From Anaerococcus sp. Marseille-P3915 (GTDB lineage Bacteria; Bacillota; Clostridia; Tissierellales; Peptoniphilaceae), in NCBI RefSeq assembly GCF_900258475.1, contig NZ_LT984888.1:394639-458638 (forward strand): DNA of 64,000 bases, read 5' to 3'. This document shows positions 26,711 through 35,219 of the stretch, piece by piece. How positions within the stretch are numbered: the stretch's first letter is position 1; the number at the start of each line of letters is the position of its first letter. The position numbers were made by a program, and so were the translations under genes. Under the pieces are notes generated by a model that saw nothing but the letters and a program-made list of their open reading frames with translations, searched no databases and had not been told where the DNA came from.

Positions 26711-26752
26711 ATTATAGAAGAAATTTCACTAAATATCTGTAACATTAGTTAC
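26711..26752 (-). promoter_or_regulatory. hcp promoter with a Crp/Fnr-type (HcpR-like) activator site
   Basis: On the minus strand, TATAAT lies at 26716-26711 and the perfect inverted repeat GTAAC-N4-GTTAC at 26739-26752. With a start near 26704, the site is centred at about -41, the class II activator position. Confidence 0.75.
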
Positions 26753-26844
26753 CAAAGATGATTTTTTTAAAATTTTTATGAGTTTAGGACGAAAAATGAT
26801 ATAATAGGACAGAAATCATATATTGTAATAGAAGGGAGTAATCC

Positions 26845-27930
26845 TTGAAAAATAAAATTAGAATTGTCCATGTCATGGGGTCAATGGGTGTCGGTGGAAT
26901 AGAAAGTCTTCTTATGACTATAATGAAAAAGCTAGACCCTGATAAGTTTGCCTTTGATTTTTTGGTCCACAGGATTGATAATCCACTGATGAAAGAGCAA
27001 ATTGAAAGTCTTGGTGGAAGGGTATTTACCATAGATAAGCTAAATCCACTTAAACCTTGGGTCTACTTAAATGACTTGGATAAGTTTTTTGATAAACACA
27101 AAGAAATAAAAATTCTTCACAACCACTTTAGGGGAACAGAGGCCCTTATCCTAAGAAAGGCCAAGGCCCATGGTCTTGTGACTATATCACATAACCATGG
27201 CATCCAAAATTCCTCAAAGCTTAAAAACTTTATAAGAAATCTTTTTAAGGGTCAAGTCATGAAATATTCTGATTATAGGTTTGCTTGTTCTGATGAGGCA
27301 GGTAGAGACCTCTATGGAGCTTCTTATGTAAAGATAAATAATGGTATTGACCTGGATAAATTTAGATTTTCTGACAAGTTAAGAGATGAGATAAGAAAGG
27401 AATTTGACCTTTGTGATAAGTTTGTGCTTTTAAATGTGGCAAGCCTTATGAGTGTTAAAAATCAAAGCTTTTTAATAGAAATCATGCCAGAACTTGTAGA
27501 AAAAAATCCAAAAACTCGATTAATATTTTTAGGTAATGGGCCAGATGAAAATATGCTTAAAGATAAGGCAAGGGAGCTTGGAGTCTCTGACTTTATCTTG
27601 TTTTTGCCATCTAGTAATAGGGTAGGGGCCTATCTTTCAGCAGCGGACCTTTTCTTATTTCCATCTCTCAGGGAAGGGCTTGGCATAGCGGCTATAGAAG
27701 CCCAGGCATCAGGCCTTAAGGTCTTAGCATCAGACAGGATACCAAAAGAAGTGGGCATAAGTCCTTACTTAAAGTTTCTTCCTTTAGAAAAGGCTAAGTG
27801 GATTAGGGAAATCCTTGATACTATGCCATATGACAGGCTAGATTTTTCTAAAGAAATATCTGACGCTGGTTATAATATAGCAAGCACAGTTTCATACCTA
27901 AGTGATTTTTATCAAAGTATTAGCCTGTAG
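26845..27930 (+). CDS. Glycosyltransferase family 4 (GT-B) enzyme
   Basis: A 361-residue glycosyltransferase. N-terminal VMGSMGVGGIESLLMTIM is typical of the GT-B donor/acceptor domain in capsule and polysaccharide transferases; the C-terminal domain has FLGNGPDENMLKDKARELG and SLREGLGIAAIEAQASGL with the conserved E-x7-E pattern. The start is a TTG at 26845 with AAGGGAG upstream; no earlier ATG exists. No other polysaccharide genes are adjacent, so the acceptor is unknown. Confidence 0.88.
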   Translation: MKNKIRIVHVMGSMGVGGIESLLMTIMKKLDPDKFAFDFLVHRIDNPLMKEQIESLGGRVFTIDKLNPLKPWVYLNDLDKFFDKHKEIKILHNHFRGTEALILRKAKAHGLVTISHNHGIQNSSKLKNFIRNLFKGQVMKYSDYRFACSDEAGRDLYGASYVKINNGIDLDKFRFSDKLRDEIRKEFDLCDKFVLLNVASLMSVKNQSFLIEIMPELVEKNPKTRLIFLGNGPDENMLKDKARELGVSDFILFLPSSNRVGAYLSAADLFLFPSLREGLGIAAIEAQASGLKVLASDRIPKEVGISPYLKFLPLEKAKWIREILDTMPYDRLDFSKEISDAGYNIASTVSYLSDFYQSISL

Positions 27931-27961
27931 AAAAATTATTTGTAAATAAGAATAAAAATAA

Positions 27962-27990
27962 TTGCTAAAAACCGATTCTTATCATATAAT
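27962..27990 (+). promoter_or_regulatory. Promoter of uxuB
   Basis: TTGCTA (27962-27967), 17-base spacer, TATAAT (27985-27990). Confidence 0.7.
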
Positions 27991-28046
27991 ATAAGTAGAG
28001 AGAAATCTTTTTCCTGATAAATTCTGGAAAAATTTTATAGGTAGAA

Positions 28047-28060
28047 TGTAAGCGCTTAAG
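28047..28060 (+). promoter_or_regulatory. LacI/cre-type operator before uxuB
   Basis: TGTAAGCGCTTAAG contains the perfect palindrome TAAGCGCTTA. It closely matches TGTAAGCGGTTACA before lacI at 6679. It lies about 50 bases after the predicted start, consistent with roadblock repression. Confidence 0.65.
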
Positions 28061-28092
28061 TTATCTATTTTTAGGCAAAGAAAGGAAATTAT

Positions 28093-29706
28093 ATGACAGA
28101 AGTTAAATTATCCCTACAATCAATTCAAAATGACAAGGCCCTATGGGAAGAAAAAGGCTTTGTCTTGCCAAGCTATGACATTGAAAAGGTCAGAGCAAAT
28201 ACTAAAGAAAACCCTGAATGGGTGCACTTTGGTGGTGGAAACATATTCAGAGCCTTCCCAGCTAGAATTCAAGATGAAATCTTAGATGAAGGTCTTGCTG
28301 ATACAGGAGTTATTATTTTTGAAACCTTTGGTGCAGAAAAGCTTGACTATATATTTGGTGCAAATGATAACCTATCTACAGCTGTAACACTCAAATCTGA
28401 TGGCACTGTTGACCTAAGAGTAGTAGGAGCAATTGCAGAAACAGTAAAAGCAACTAAGAGCCAAGATTGGGCAAGGGCTGAAGAAATCTTTTCCAAAGAA
28501 AGCCTAAAAGTAGTATCTTTTACTATCACAGAAAAAGGCTACAATATCAAGGGTCTAGATGGTGATTTCACAGATCAAGTTAAGGCTGAAATGAAAGATA
28601 AGGACCTTAATGTTTCTAACTCTATGGCCATAGTTGCAGCTCTTTTATACCACAGATTTAAAAATGGAGCTTATCCAATAACCATGACATCAATGGATAA
28701 CTGCAGCCACAATGGTGATAAGCTAAAGGCATCAGTACTAGATTTTGCCAAGGCTTGGGTAGAAAATGGCATAGTTGAAAAAGAATTCGTTGAATATTTA
28801 GAAGATGAGACCAAGGTATTTTTCCCATTATCAATGATAGATAAGATTACACCAGTTGCAGATGAATCAATCGGTAAAATCTTAAAGGAAAAAGGCTACA
28901 GCCCAGTAGAAAGTCCAATTATGGATGGCAGACCACAACCACCTTCATATGTAAATGCAGAAGAAACAGAATACTTAGTAATAGAGGAATCAAAGGCTAC
29001 ATCCTATCCAGCATGGGATAAGAAGGGCATCATCTTTACAGACAGAAAGACAGTAGATGAAGTAGAAACAATGAAGGTAACAACCTGCCTAAACCCACTT
29101 CATACTGCCCTTGCAGTCTACGGTTGCCTACTTGGCTATGACCTAATCAGTGCAGAGATGAAAGATGAAGACCTAGTTAAACTCATCAAGGGAGTAGGCT
29201 ATACAGAAGGCATGCCGGTAGTAGTAGACCCAGGTATCATCAATCCAAAAGAATTTATCGATACTGTATTAAATGTTAGATTCCCTAACCCATTCCTACC
29301 AGATGCTCCACAAAGAATAGCAACAGACACATCTCAAAAGGTGGCTGTAAGATATGGTAAGACCCTAAATGCTTATAAGGCTCAAAACCCTGAAGCAATC
29401 AAAGACCTAAAATTCATCCCAGCTGTTATAGCAGGTTGGTTAAGATATCTACTAGCTATAGATGATGAAGGCAAAGCCTTTGAACCATCACCAGATCCAA
29501 TGCTAGCAAGCCTACAAGAAGACCTTAAAGATGTGAAATTTAAGGACAACGAAGGAATCGATGATAGCCTACTAAAGATTATAGGCAATGAAGAAATCTT
29601 TGGCATAAACCTAGTAGAAATAGGCCTTGCTGATAAGATAATAGCAGACTTTAAAGAAATGAATAAAGAAGAAGGCGCAGTAAGAAAATTCCTACAAAGC
29701 CTATAA
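28093..29706 (+). CDS. uxuB: Fructuronate reductase (mannonate oxidoreductase)
   Basis: A 537-residue member of the long-chain mannitol dehydrogenase family. The N-terminal Rossmann region has VHFGGGNIFRAFPARIQDE; the catalytic region has PVVVDPG and the helix NVRFPNPFLPDAPQRIATDTSQK with the conserved lysine. It reduces D-fructuronate to D-mannonate, the missing step between uxaC and uxuA of the hexuronate operon. The long N-terminal form (over 500 residues) is usual in Firmicutes. It is a single-gene unit with its own operator and terminator. Confidence 0.92.
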   Translation: MTEVKLSLQSIQNDKALWEEKGFVLPSYDIEKVRANTKENPEWVHFGGGNIFRAFPARIQDEILDEGLADTGVIIFETFGAEKLDYIFGANDNLSTAVTLKSDGTVDLRVVGAIAETVKATKSQDWARAEEIFSKESLKVVSFTITEKGYNIKGLDGDFTDQVKAEMKDKDLNVSNSMAIVAALLYHRFKNGAYPITMTSMDNCSHNGDKLKASVLDFAKAWVENGIVEKEFVEYLEDETKVFFPLSMIDKITPVADESIGKILKEKGYSPVESPIMDGRPQPPSYVNAEETEYLVIEESKATSYPAWDKKGIIFTDRKTVDEVETMKVTTCLNPLHTALAVYGCLLGYDLISAEMKDEDLVKLIKGVGYTEGMPVVVDPGIINPKEFIDTVLNVRFPNPFLPDAPQRIATDTSQKVAVRYGKTLNAYKAQNPEAIKDLKFIPAVIAGWLRYLLAIDDEGKAFEPSPDPMLASLQEDLKDVKFKDNEGIDDSLLKIIGNEEIFGINLVEIGLADKIIADFKEMNKEEGAVRKFLQSL

Positions 29707-29711
29707 AATAC

Positions 29712-29743
29712 AAAGACCACCGGGTAACTGGTGGTCTTTTTTT
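29712..29743 (+). terminator. Terminator of uxuB
   Basis: Stem AAGACCACC / GGTGGTCTT with loop GGGTAACT-like bases, followed by seven T. Confidence 0.9.
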
Positions 29744-29781
29744 GCCTAAATTAAAAGGCGAAATTTTTTTGTAATTTTGAC

Positions 29782-29821
29782 TTGCACATCATACATACCT
29801 GTTATATAATATCTATAACAG
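29782..29821 (+). promoter_or_regulatory. Promoter with overlapping operator for the gntR gene
   Basis: TTGCAC (29782-29787), 17-base spacer, TATAAT (29805-29810). The inverted repeat CTGTTATA-N7-TATAACAG (29799-29821) covers the -10 box, so the GntR protein probably represses its own operon. Confidence 0.75.
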
Positions 29822-29837
29822 ATAGGGAGGAGGAAAG

Positions 29838-30215
29838 ATGTTTTTAGAAATTGATTTTGAATCGGATATAGCGATTTATGAACAAATCAGAAGGGCCTTT
29901 ATTGTGGGTCTTGCTCGTGGAGACCTAAAGAAGGGAGACAAGCTGCATTCTGTAAGGGACTTGGCCGAGGAAATTGGTATAAACCTACACACCGTAAATA
30001 AGGCCTACAAGCTCCTTGCAATCGATGGTTTCATAGTCATGGACAGGAGGTTTGGGTCTATGGTTGGCAAGGATTTTGAACCGGTAGATGATAAGGAAGT
30101 CAATCTCATAAAAGATGAATTAGCCTATCTTGCATCTTTTGCCAAGCTTAAGGGCCTTAGCAAGGAAGATTTTATTGCATGTATAGAAAATATTTGGGAG
30201 GATAAAAATGACTGA
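29838..30215 (+). CDS. GntR-family regulator (YtrA subfamily)
   Basis: A 125-residue regulator with the GntR winged helix IYEQIRRAFIVGLARGDLKKGDKLHSVRDLAEEIGINLHTVNKAYKLL and only a short C-terminal dimerisation helix, as in the YtrA subfamily. Such regulators usually control neighbouring membrane or ABC transporter genes. It overlaps the next gene by eight bases. A palindrome over its own -10 box suggests autorepression. Confidence 0.9.
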   Translation: MFLEIDFESDIAIYEQIRRAFIVGLARGDLKKGDKLHSVRDLAEEIGINLHTVNKAYKLLAIDGFIVMDRRFGSMVGKDFEPVDDKEVNLIKDELAYLASFAKLKGLSKEDFIACIENIWEDKND

Positions 30216-31290
30216 AGGAAATTTCATCTCTATACTTTACGCTTCATCCATCTTGCTTGTAGGAATCTTGCAAGTCTTTGTCAATTCTTTTTCCAAAAAA
30301 GGCTACGTTTTTGGGATTAGGCTTGATGAAAATAGCGATGGTTTGAGAAAAATAAATAAAAAATACAAACTAGTAACTCTGATTTTAACTATAGCCTTAG
30401 GATCTATTCAATATTTAATATCACTTGTGACAAATAATGTCGGCTGGATAAGCCTATATTTTTTCCTAAGTTTGGGACTTATCATGATTCCTCTAATTTG
30501 GGCCAACAAGGAAATTAGGAAAATTACTAAAAATAGTAAGCAAGAAAGGAAAAAGCTTGTAAGCATCGGAGGAGTAAGGAAAATTTCCTACAAGCCAATC
30601 TTCCTTATTTACGGCCTAAGTCTTGCCCTAATCATAGGTGGCAGCCTATATTTATACCTAAATTATGACAAGCTCCCTGATAAGCTTATTATGCATACAG
30701 ATTTTAATGGAAATGTCACTGACATCCAGGATAAGACTTTGGCAAATGTCTTTATGCCAAGCCTTATAAGCCTAGCAAATTTGGCACTTTTTGCCATTGT
30801 TAATTATTTCCTAATCAAGGCAAGGCCAAGGCTTAGCCAGGAAGACCCGGAAAGGTCTCTAGCTGATAATACAAAGGCTAAAAATCTTTGGTCCTATTAT
30901 CTCGGGATAAATGCCCTTCTCATGACCATTCTTTTTGAAATTGGCATAACAAGCTTTAGCTTTGGAGGAGGAAATGGCCTTGTAAATATCCTAACAGGTC
31001 TTACCCTCATAACTTCAATTGGAGGAGTAATTTATTTAGGTTTTAAGGTGGGAACTGACGGATCAAGGCTTAATAATTTATCCTACACAAGCTTTGAAGA
31101 AGATGATGATAATTGGGTGCTTGGATCTACAATCTATAATAATCCTGACGACCCAGCTCTCTTTGTAAATAAGAGAATTGGTGTGGGGATGACTGTAAAT
31201 ATAGGAAGGCCAATGGGTAAGGTCATTTTAATCCTTTCAATTATAATTTTAATCGCAAGCCTTGTAGCCTTATTTAAATATTCAGCCTAA
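30208..31290 (+). CDS. DUF1648/DUF5808 membrane protein
   Basis: A 360-residue membrane protein with about eight hydrophobic segments. The middle contains the DUF1648 pattern YDKLPDKLIMHTDFNGNVTD; the C-terminal part has WVLGSTIYNNPDDPALFVNKRIGVGMTVN, the DUF5808 pattern. Proteins of this type, including SdpI relatives, pair with small GntR regulators in Firmicutes; some are immunity or envelope-stress proteins. The exact role is unknown. It is coupled to the GntR gene. Confidence 0.75.
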   Translation: MTEGNFISILYASSILLVGILQVFVNSFSKKGYVFGIRLDENSDGLRKINKKYKLVTLILTIALGSIQYLISLVTNNVGWISLYFFLSLGLIMIPLIWANKEIRKITKNSKQERKKLVSIGGVRKISYKPIFLIYGLSLALIIGGSLYLYLNYDKLPDKLIMHTDFNGNVTDIQDKTLANVFMPSLISLANLALFAIVNYFLIKARPRLSQEDPERSLADNTKAKNLWSYYLGINALLMTILFEIGITSFSFGGGNGLVNILTGLTLITSIGGVIYLGFKVGTDGSRLNNLSYTSFEEDDDNWVLGSTIYNNPDDPALFVNKRIGVGMTVNIGRPMGKVILILSIIILIASLVALFKYSA

Positions 31291-31411
31291 GCTTGTGTCT
31301 ACTAGCAAAGCTAGTTTATTAAATAACATTTTTATGATGATGGGGATAAGTGAAGTATAATAGGCTTGAAATAAATATGCACATCTACTAATTTTTTGCA
31401 AAGGAGACTTA

Positions 31412-33397
31412 ATGTTTACAAGTGATGATTTAAAGGCAATTAATGCCATTAGAACCCTATCCATTGCCCAGATAGAGAAGGCAAATTCTGGCCACCCAGG
31501 CCTACCAATGGGTGCAAGCCCTATGGCCTATGTTTTATTTAACAAGCTTTTGAAGGCAAATCCTAAAAATCCAAAGTTTTTTGACAGGGACAGGTTTATC
31601 CTATCAGCAGGCCATGGATCAGCCATGCTTTATTCCTTACTTCACCTGTCAGGCTATGATTTATCCATGGATGAGCTTAAAAACTTTAGACAAGCCGGCT
31701 CAAAGGCTCCAGGCCATCCAGAACTAGGCATGACCGAAGGAGTAGAGGTTACAACAGGACCTCTTGGTCAAGGTATAGCCCAAGCTGTCGGTATGGCAGC
31801 TGCTGAAAAGCACATGGCAGCCCTTTATAATAAGGATGATATGAAGGTAATTGACCACTACACCTACGCCCTATGTGGTGATGGCGACCTAATGGAGGGG
31901 ATTTCTTATGAAGCAATGTCACTTGCAGGTCATCTTAAATTAGATAAGCTAATCATCCTTTATGATTCAAATGATATCTGCCTAGATGGGGACCTATCCA
32001 CATCTTTTTCAGAATCAGTAAAAGACAGGGTACTTGCACAAAATTGGGCCTATGATAAAGTTGCCGATGGCAATGACCTAGATGCAATCTATGAAGCAAT
32101 AACAAAGGCTAAGGAAAATGACAAGCCAACCCTAATTGAAGTAAAGACTATAATTGGTTTTGGTTCCAAAAACCAAGGCACAAACAAGGTTCACGGGGCA
32201 CCAATCGGAGCAGAAGACTTTGAATATGTAAAGAAAGCCTATGAATGGAGCGCAGCAGATTTTGAAGTTTCTGATGATATCTATAAAATATTTGAAGATG
32301 GAATTAAAGCACGAGGAGAATCTGCAAATGAGGCTTGGGATGAGCTTTTAAAGTCTTACTCAGAAAAATATCCAGAAGACTACAAGGAATTAATGGCAGG
32401 AATCAATAGAGAGCTACCAGCAAATTTCATGGACCAAGTCAGAAAATATTCTCATGAAGATAAGGCCCTTGCTAGCCGTGCATCAGGAGGAGAAATCATC
32501 CAAGACTTGGCAAAGATTACCAGAAACTTCTGGGGTGGATCAGCTGACCTCTTCTCATCAAACAAAACTAATATCAAGGATTCAAAGTCCTTTAGAGATG
32601 ATAGCCCATGTGGTAGAAATATTTGGTATGGTGTAAGAGAATTTGCCATGGCAGCTATAGGCAATGGTATCATGGCCCACGGAGGAAGCTTCCACCATGT
32701 GTCAACCTTCTTTGTATTTTCTGACTACCTAAAGCCAGCTGTAAGGCTTTCAGCCCTATCACACCTACCACTAACCTACGCCATGACCCACGATTCAGTA
32801 GCTGTTGGGGAAGATGGCCCTACCCATCAACCAATCGAGCAACTTGCTATGCTAAGGGCAATTCCAAACACCCTAGTTATAAGGCCAGCAGATGCCAATG
32901 AGACAAGACTTGCTTGGAAGGTGGCTCTAGAAAGTAAGGATAGGCCAGTAGTTATTGCCCTTACTCGTCAAAATATCCCAACCTTAAAGGAAACTGAAAA
33001 TTTAGAAAATATCGATAAGGGTGCCTATATCATAAAAGATGCCGAAAATCCAGAACTTATCCTAATAGCAACAGGTTCAGAAGTGGCTCTTGCCCTTGAA
33101 ACAGCAGAAAAGCTTGAAAAATCAGGAAAGGCTACTAGAGTAGTATCCATGCCATCTATGGAATTATTTAGAGAACAAAGTGATACCTACAAGGAAGAAA
33201 TACTATCAAAAGAGCTTACAAAGAGAGTATCAATTGAAATGGGAACATCCTTTGGATGGTCCGAATGGACAGGCTTAGATGGTCTAAATATTGCCATTGA
33301 TAGGTTCGGTATATCTGGCCCAGGCGAAGAAGTTGCAAAAATTCTAGGCTTTGACCCGGATGCAATAATTGAAAAGATAAACAAAAAATATTATTAG
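31412..33397 (+). CDS. tkt: Transketolase
   Basis: A 661-residue thiamine-diphosphate enzyme of the pentose phosphate pathway. Visible are the N-terminal [30 protein letters not shown], the ThDP-binding [32 protein letters not shown], and the pyrimidine-domain [21 protein letters not shown]. Full length. It lets the cell interconvert pentoses and glycolytic sugars, consistent with the sugar-acid genes nearby. AAAGGAG lies upstream, a terminator follows. Confidence 0.97.
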   Translation: MFTSDDLKAINAIRTLSIAQIEKANSGHPGLPMGASPMAYVLFNKLLKANPKNPKFFDRDRFILSAGHGSAMLYSLLHLSGYDLSMDELKNFRQAGSKAPGHPELGMTEGVEVTTGPLGQGIAQAVGMAAAEKHMAALYNKDDMKVIDHYTYALCGDGDLMEGISYEAMSLAGHLKLDKLIILYDSNDICLDGDLSTSFSESVKDRVLAQNWAYDKVADGNDLDAIYEAITKAKENDKPTLIEVKTIIGFGSKNQGTNKVHGAPIGAEDFEYVKKAYEWSAADFEVSDDIYKIFEDGIKARGESANEAWDELLKSYSEKYPEDYKELMAGINRELPANFMDQVRKYSHEDKALASRASGGEIIQDLAKITRNFWGGSADLFSSNKTNIKDSKSFRDDSPCGRNIWYGVREFAMAAIGNGIMAHGGSFHHVSTFFVFSDYLKPAVRLSALSHLPLTYAMTHDSVAVGEDGPTHQPIEQLAMLRAIPNTLVIRPADANETRLAWKVALESKDRPVVIALTRQNIPTLKETENLENIDKGAYIIKDAENPELILIATGSEVALALETAEKLEKSGKATRVVSMPSMELFREQSDTYKEEILSKELTKRVSIEMGTSFGWSEWTGLDGLNIAIDRFGISGPGEEVAKILGFDPDAIIEKINKKYY

Positions 33398-33404
33398 AAT
33401 CAAG

Positions 33405-33429
33405 GCTATGGATTTTCCATAGCTTTTTT
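33405..33429 (+). terminator. Terminator of tkt
   Basis: Stem GCTATGGA / TCCATAGC with loop TTT, followed by six T. Confidence 0.85.
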
Positions 33430-33475
33430 CTTAGATAATGCATATAATAATAGGAGAAGACAAAGGAGAATTGTT

Positions 33476-34057
33476 ATGAAAATATGTGTACTTTTAGCAA
33501 ATGGCAATGAAACTATAGAAATACTTACAGTCGTTGATTATCTAAGAAGAGCTAATATCGAAGTAGATATGGTATCTACAACAGGAGCTATAAATTTAAA
33601 GACTTCCCACGGCATAGAATATAAGGCAGATAAGCTTATGGCTGATATAGATAGAAAATCCTACGATGGTGTCTATATACCAGGAGGCACCAAGGGAGCA
33701 GAGACTCTTAGGGATAATGACGAGGTAATAGATTTAGTTCGTGAGTTTAACAATGAAAACAAACTAATTGCTGCAATCTGCGCTGGTCCAATAGTGCTTG
33801 ATAGGGCAGGTGTCCTTGCTGATAAAAAGGCCACATCCTTCCCAACTATTAAGGAAGAACTTAAAAATGTTGGGGAATATATAGATGATCAAATAGTAGT
33901 CACAGATGGCAATATCACAACAGGAAGAGGTGCTGCTGTTACAAATTATCTAGCCCTAAGACTTGTTGAAATCATCAAGGGTGAGGATGCCAAGGAAGAT
34001 CTAAAATACGGCACCCAACACATAGCAGTAGAAAATTATTTTGGAATTAAATTTTAG
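33476..34057 (+). CDS. DJ-1/PfpI (YajL-like) family protein
   Basis: A 193-residue protein. The nucleophile-elbow cysteine is in AAICAGPIVLDRAG, and the partner glutamate is in the N-terminal NGNETIEILT. Bacterial DJ-1 relatives are proposed glyoxalases/deglycases or redox-protective proteins. A good AAAGGAG precedes the ATG. It is seven bases from the next gene, so they form an operon. Confidence 0.9.
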   Translation: MKICVLLANGNETIEILTVVDYLRRANIEVDMVSTTGAINLKTSHGIEYKADKLMADIDRKSYDGVYIPGGTKGAETLRDNDEVIDLVREFNNENKLIAAICAGPIVLDRAGVLADKKATSFPTIKEELKNVGEYIDDQIVVTDGNITTGRGAAVTNYLALRLVEIIKGEDAKEDLKYGTQHIAVENYFGIKF

Positions 34058-34064
34058 GTAAAAG

Positions 34065-35048
34065 ATGAAAAATATCAGGAAAATATTTATCCTAGGAGGG
34101 GCCAATTTATTTGCCAGAGAGCTTATAAAATACGGTCTTGACCAGGGTTATAAGATAAAAGCGGTAGATTTAATTAAATCTAGCGATATAGAAGAAAATG
34201 AAAATTTAGAATATGTCCTAGCAGATTTTTTTGCCCTAGGAGATAAGCAAGCTGTGGAGATGATTGGTGATTGCGATAGCTTTGTCTATGCCGGCGGCAT
34301 CGATGATCTAGTTGTGCCTAGAAAGCCTGCTGGCAAATTCTTTTATGAGAGAAACGTCCTTCCAACAGGTAGGATAGCAAGGCTTGCCAAAAAAGCTGGC
34401 ATCAGAAATTTCCTTCTTTTGGGAGATTATAGGTCAGAAATAGCAGAAAAAAACCAAATCTTAAGGAAAAATAATTACCACCACGAGCCATATATAGAAA
34501 CAAGGCTTATGCAAGAATCAATAGCAATCTTTGAAGGCGATGGTCTTATGAATGTCTCAATCCTAAGGCCGGGCCTAATAGTAGGCAAGTCTAACAAAAA
34601 TGCCCTAGCAGCCCACATAGACCTAGTAAGGGCAAATACAACAATACCTGTCACAGAGGGTGTGATTCCAATAATTTCAGCAAAAGCTCTAGCTCAAGGA
34701 GCAATTTTTGCCCTAGAGTTAGAAAATCACAAAAAAACCTACGCCCTAGCTACAGGAAATATTTCCTATAAGGCTCTTTATGAGAAAATCCTTGAAATAA
34801 TGAAAAAGACTGACGGCAAAAGCTTGGTTTCAAGGACTTTTGACGACCTCTTAGAAGCTTATGAGGAAGATCAAAAAATTACAGAAAGAAAAAATCTAGA
34901 ACACGGCATAAGCCAAGTAAATATGCTAAGGGCCATGACTATGGATCTAAGCCTAAAGGGCGATTTTGACCTTGGTGATGAAGATTTAGGAGAAGAGATA
35001 GGAAAAATGATAGATCTCTACCTAAATGGAAGCCCTGTAAAAGCATAA
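34065..35048 (+). CDS. NAD-dependent epimerase/dehydratase-like (extended SDR) protein
   Basis: A 327-residue Rossmann-fold protein. The nucleotide-binding start is KIFILGGANLFARELIKYG and an acidic VDL ends the second strand; later segments such as SFVYAGGID and VSILRPGLIVGKS fit the SDR fold. The classical YxxxK is not obvious, so the catalytic role is uncertain. It may act on a nucleotide sugar or as an NmrA-like sensor. Shares the transcript with the DJ-1 gene. Confidence 0.7.
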   Translation: MKNIRKIFILGGANLFARELIKYGLDQGYKIKAVDLIKSSDIEENENLEYVLADFFALGDKQAVEMIGDCDSFVYAGGIDDLVVPRKPAGKFFYERNVLPTGRIARLAKKAGIRNFLLLGDYRSEIAEKNQILRKNNYHHEPYIETRLMQESIAIFEGDGLMNVSILRPGLIVGKSNKNALAAHIDLVRANTTIPVTEGVIPIISAKALAQGAIFALELENHKKTYALATGNISYKALYEKILEIMKKTDGKSLVSRTFDDLLEAYEEDQKITERKNLEHGISQVNMLRAMTMDLSLKGDFDLGDEDLGEEIGKMIDLYLNGSPVKA

Positions 35049-35060
35049 AAAGGTGATGTT

Positions 35061-35098
35061 GCAGAATAGGTAAATCTATTCTGCGCATTGCTTTTTTT
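35061..35098 (+). terminator. Hairpin terminator at the left end of the IS1182 element
   Basis: Perfect 9-bp stem GCAGAATAG / CTATTCTGC with loop GTAAAT, followed after a few bases by seven T. It would stop plus-strand transcripts from the upstream operon. Confidence 0.7.
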
Positions 35099-35219
35099 AT
35101 TATATATCTGTATCAAGCCATTAATTTTTATAGAAGTTTTTAAGTTGAGAATGAATTTTTCCACATTTTTATTAAAAATAGGCTCACTTAATAGAGCTTA
35201 TGAAATTAATATTTTTTTC

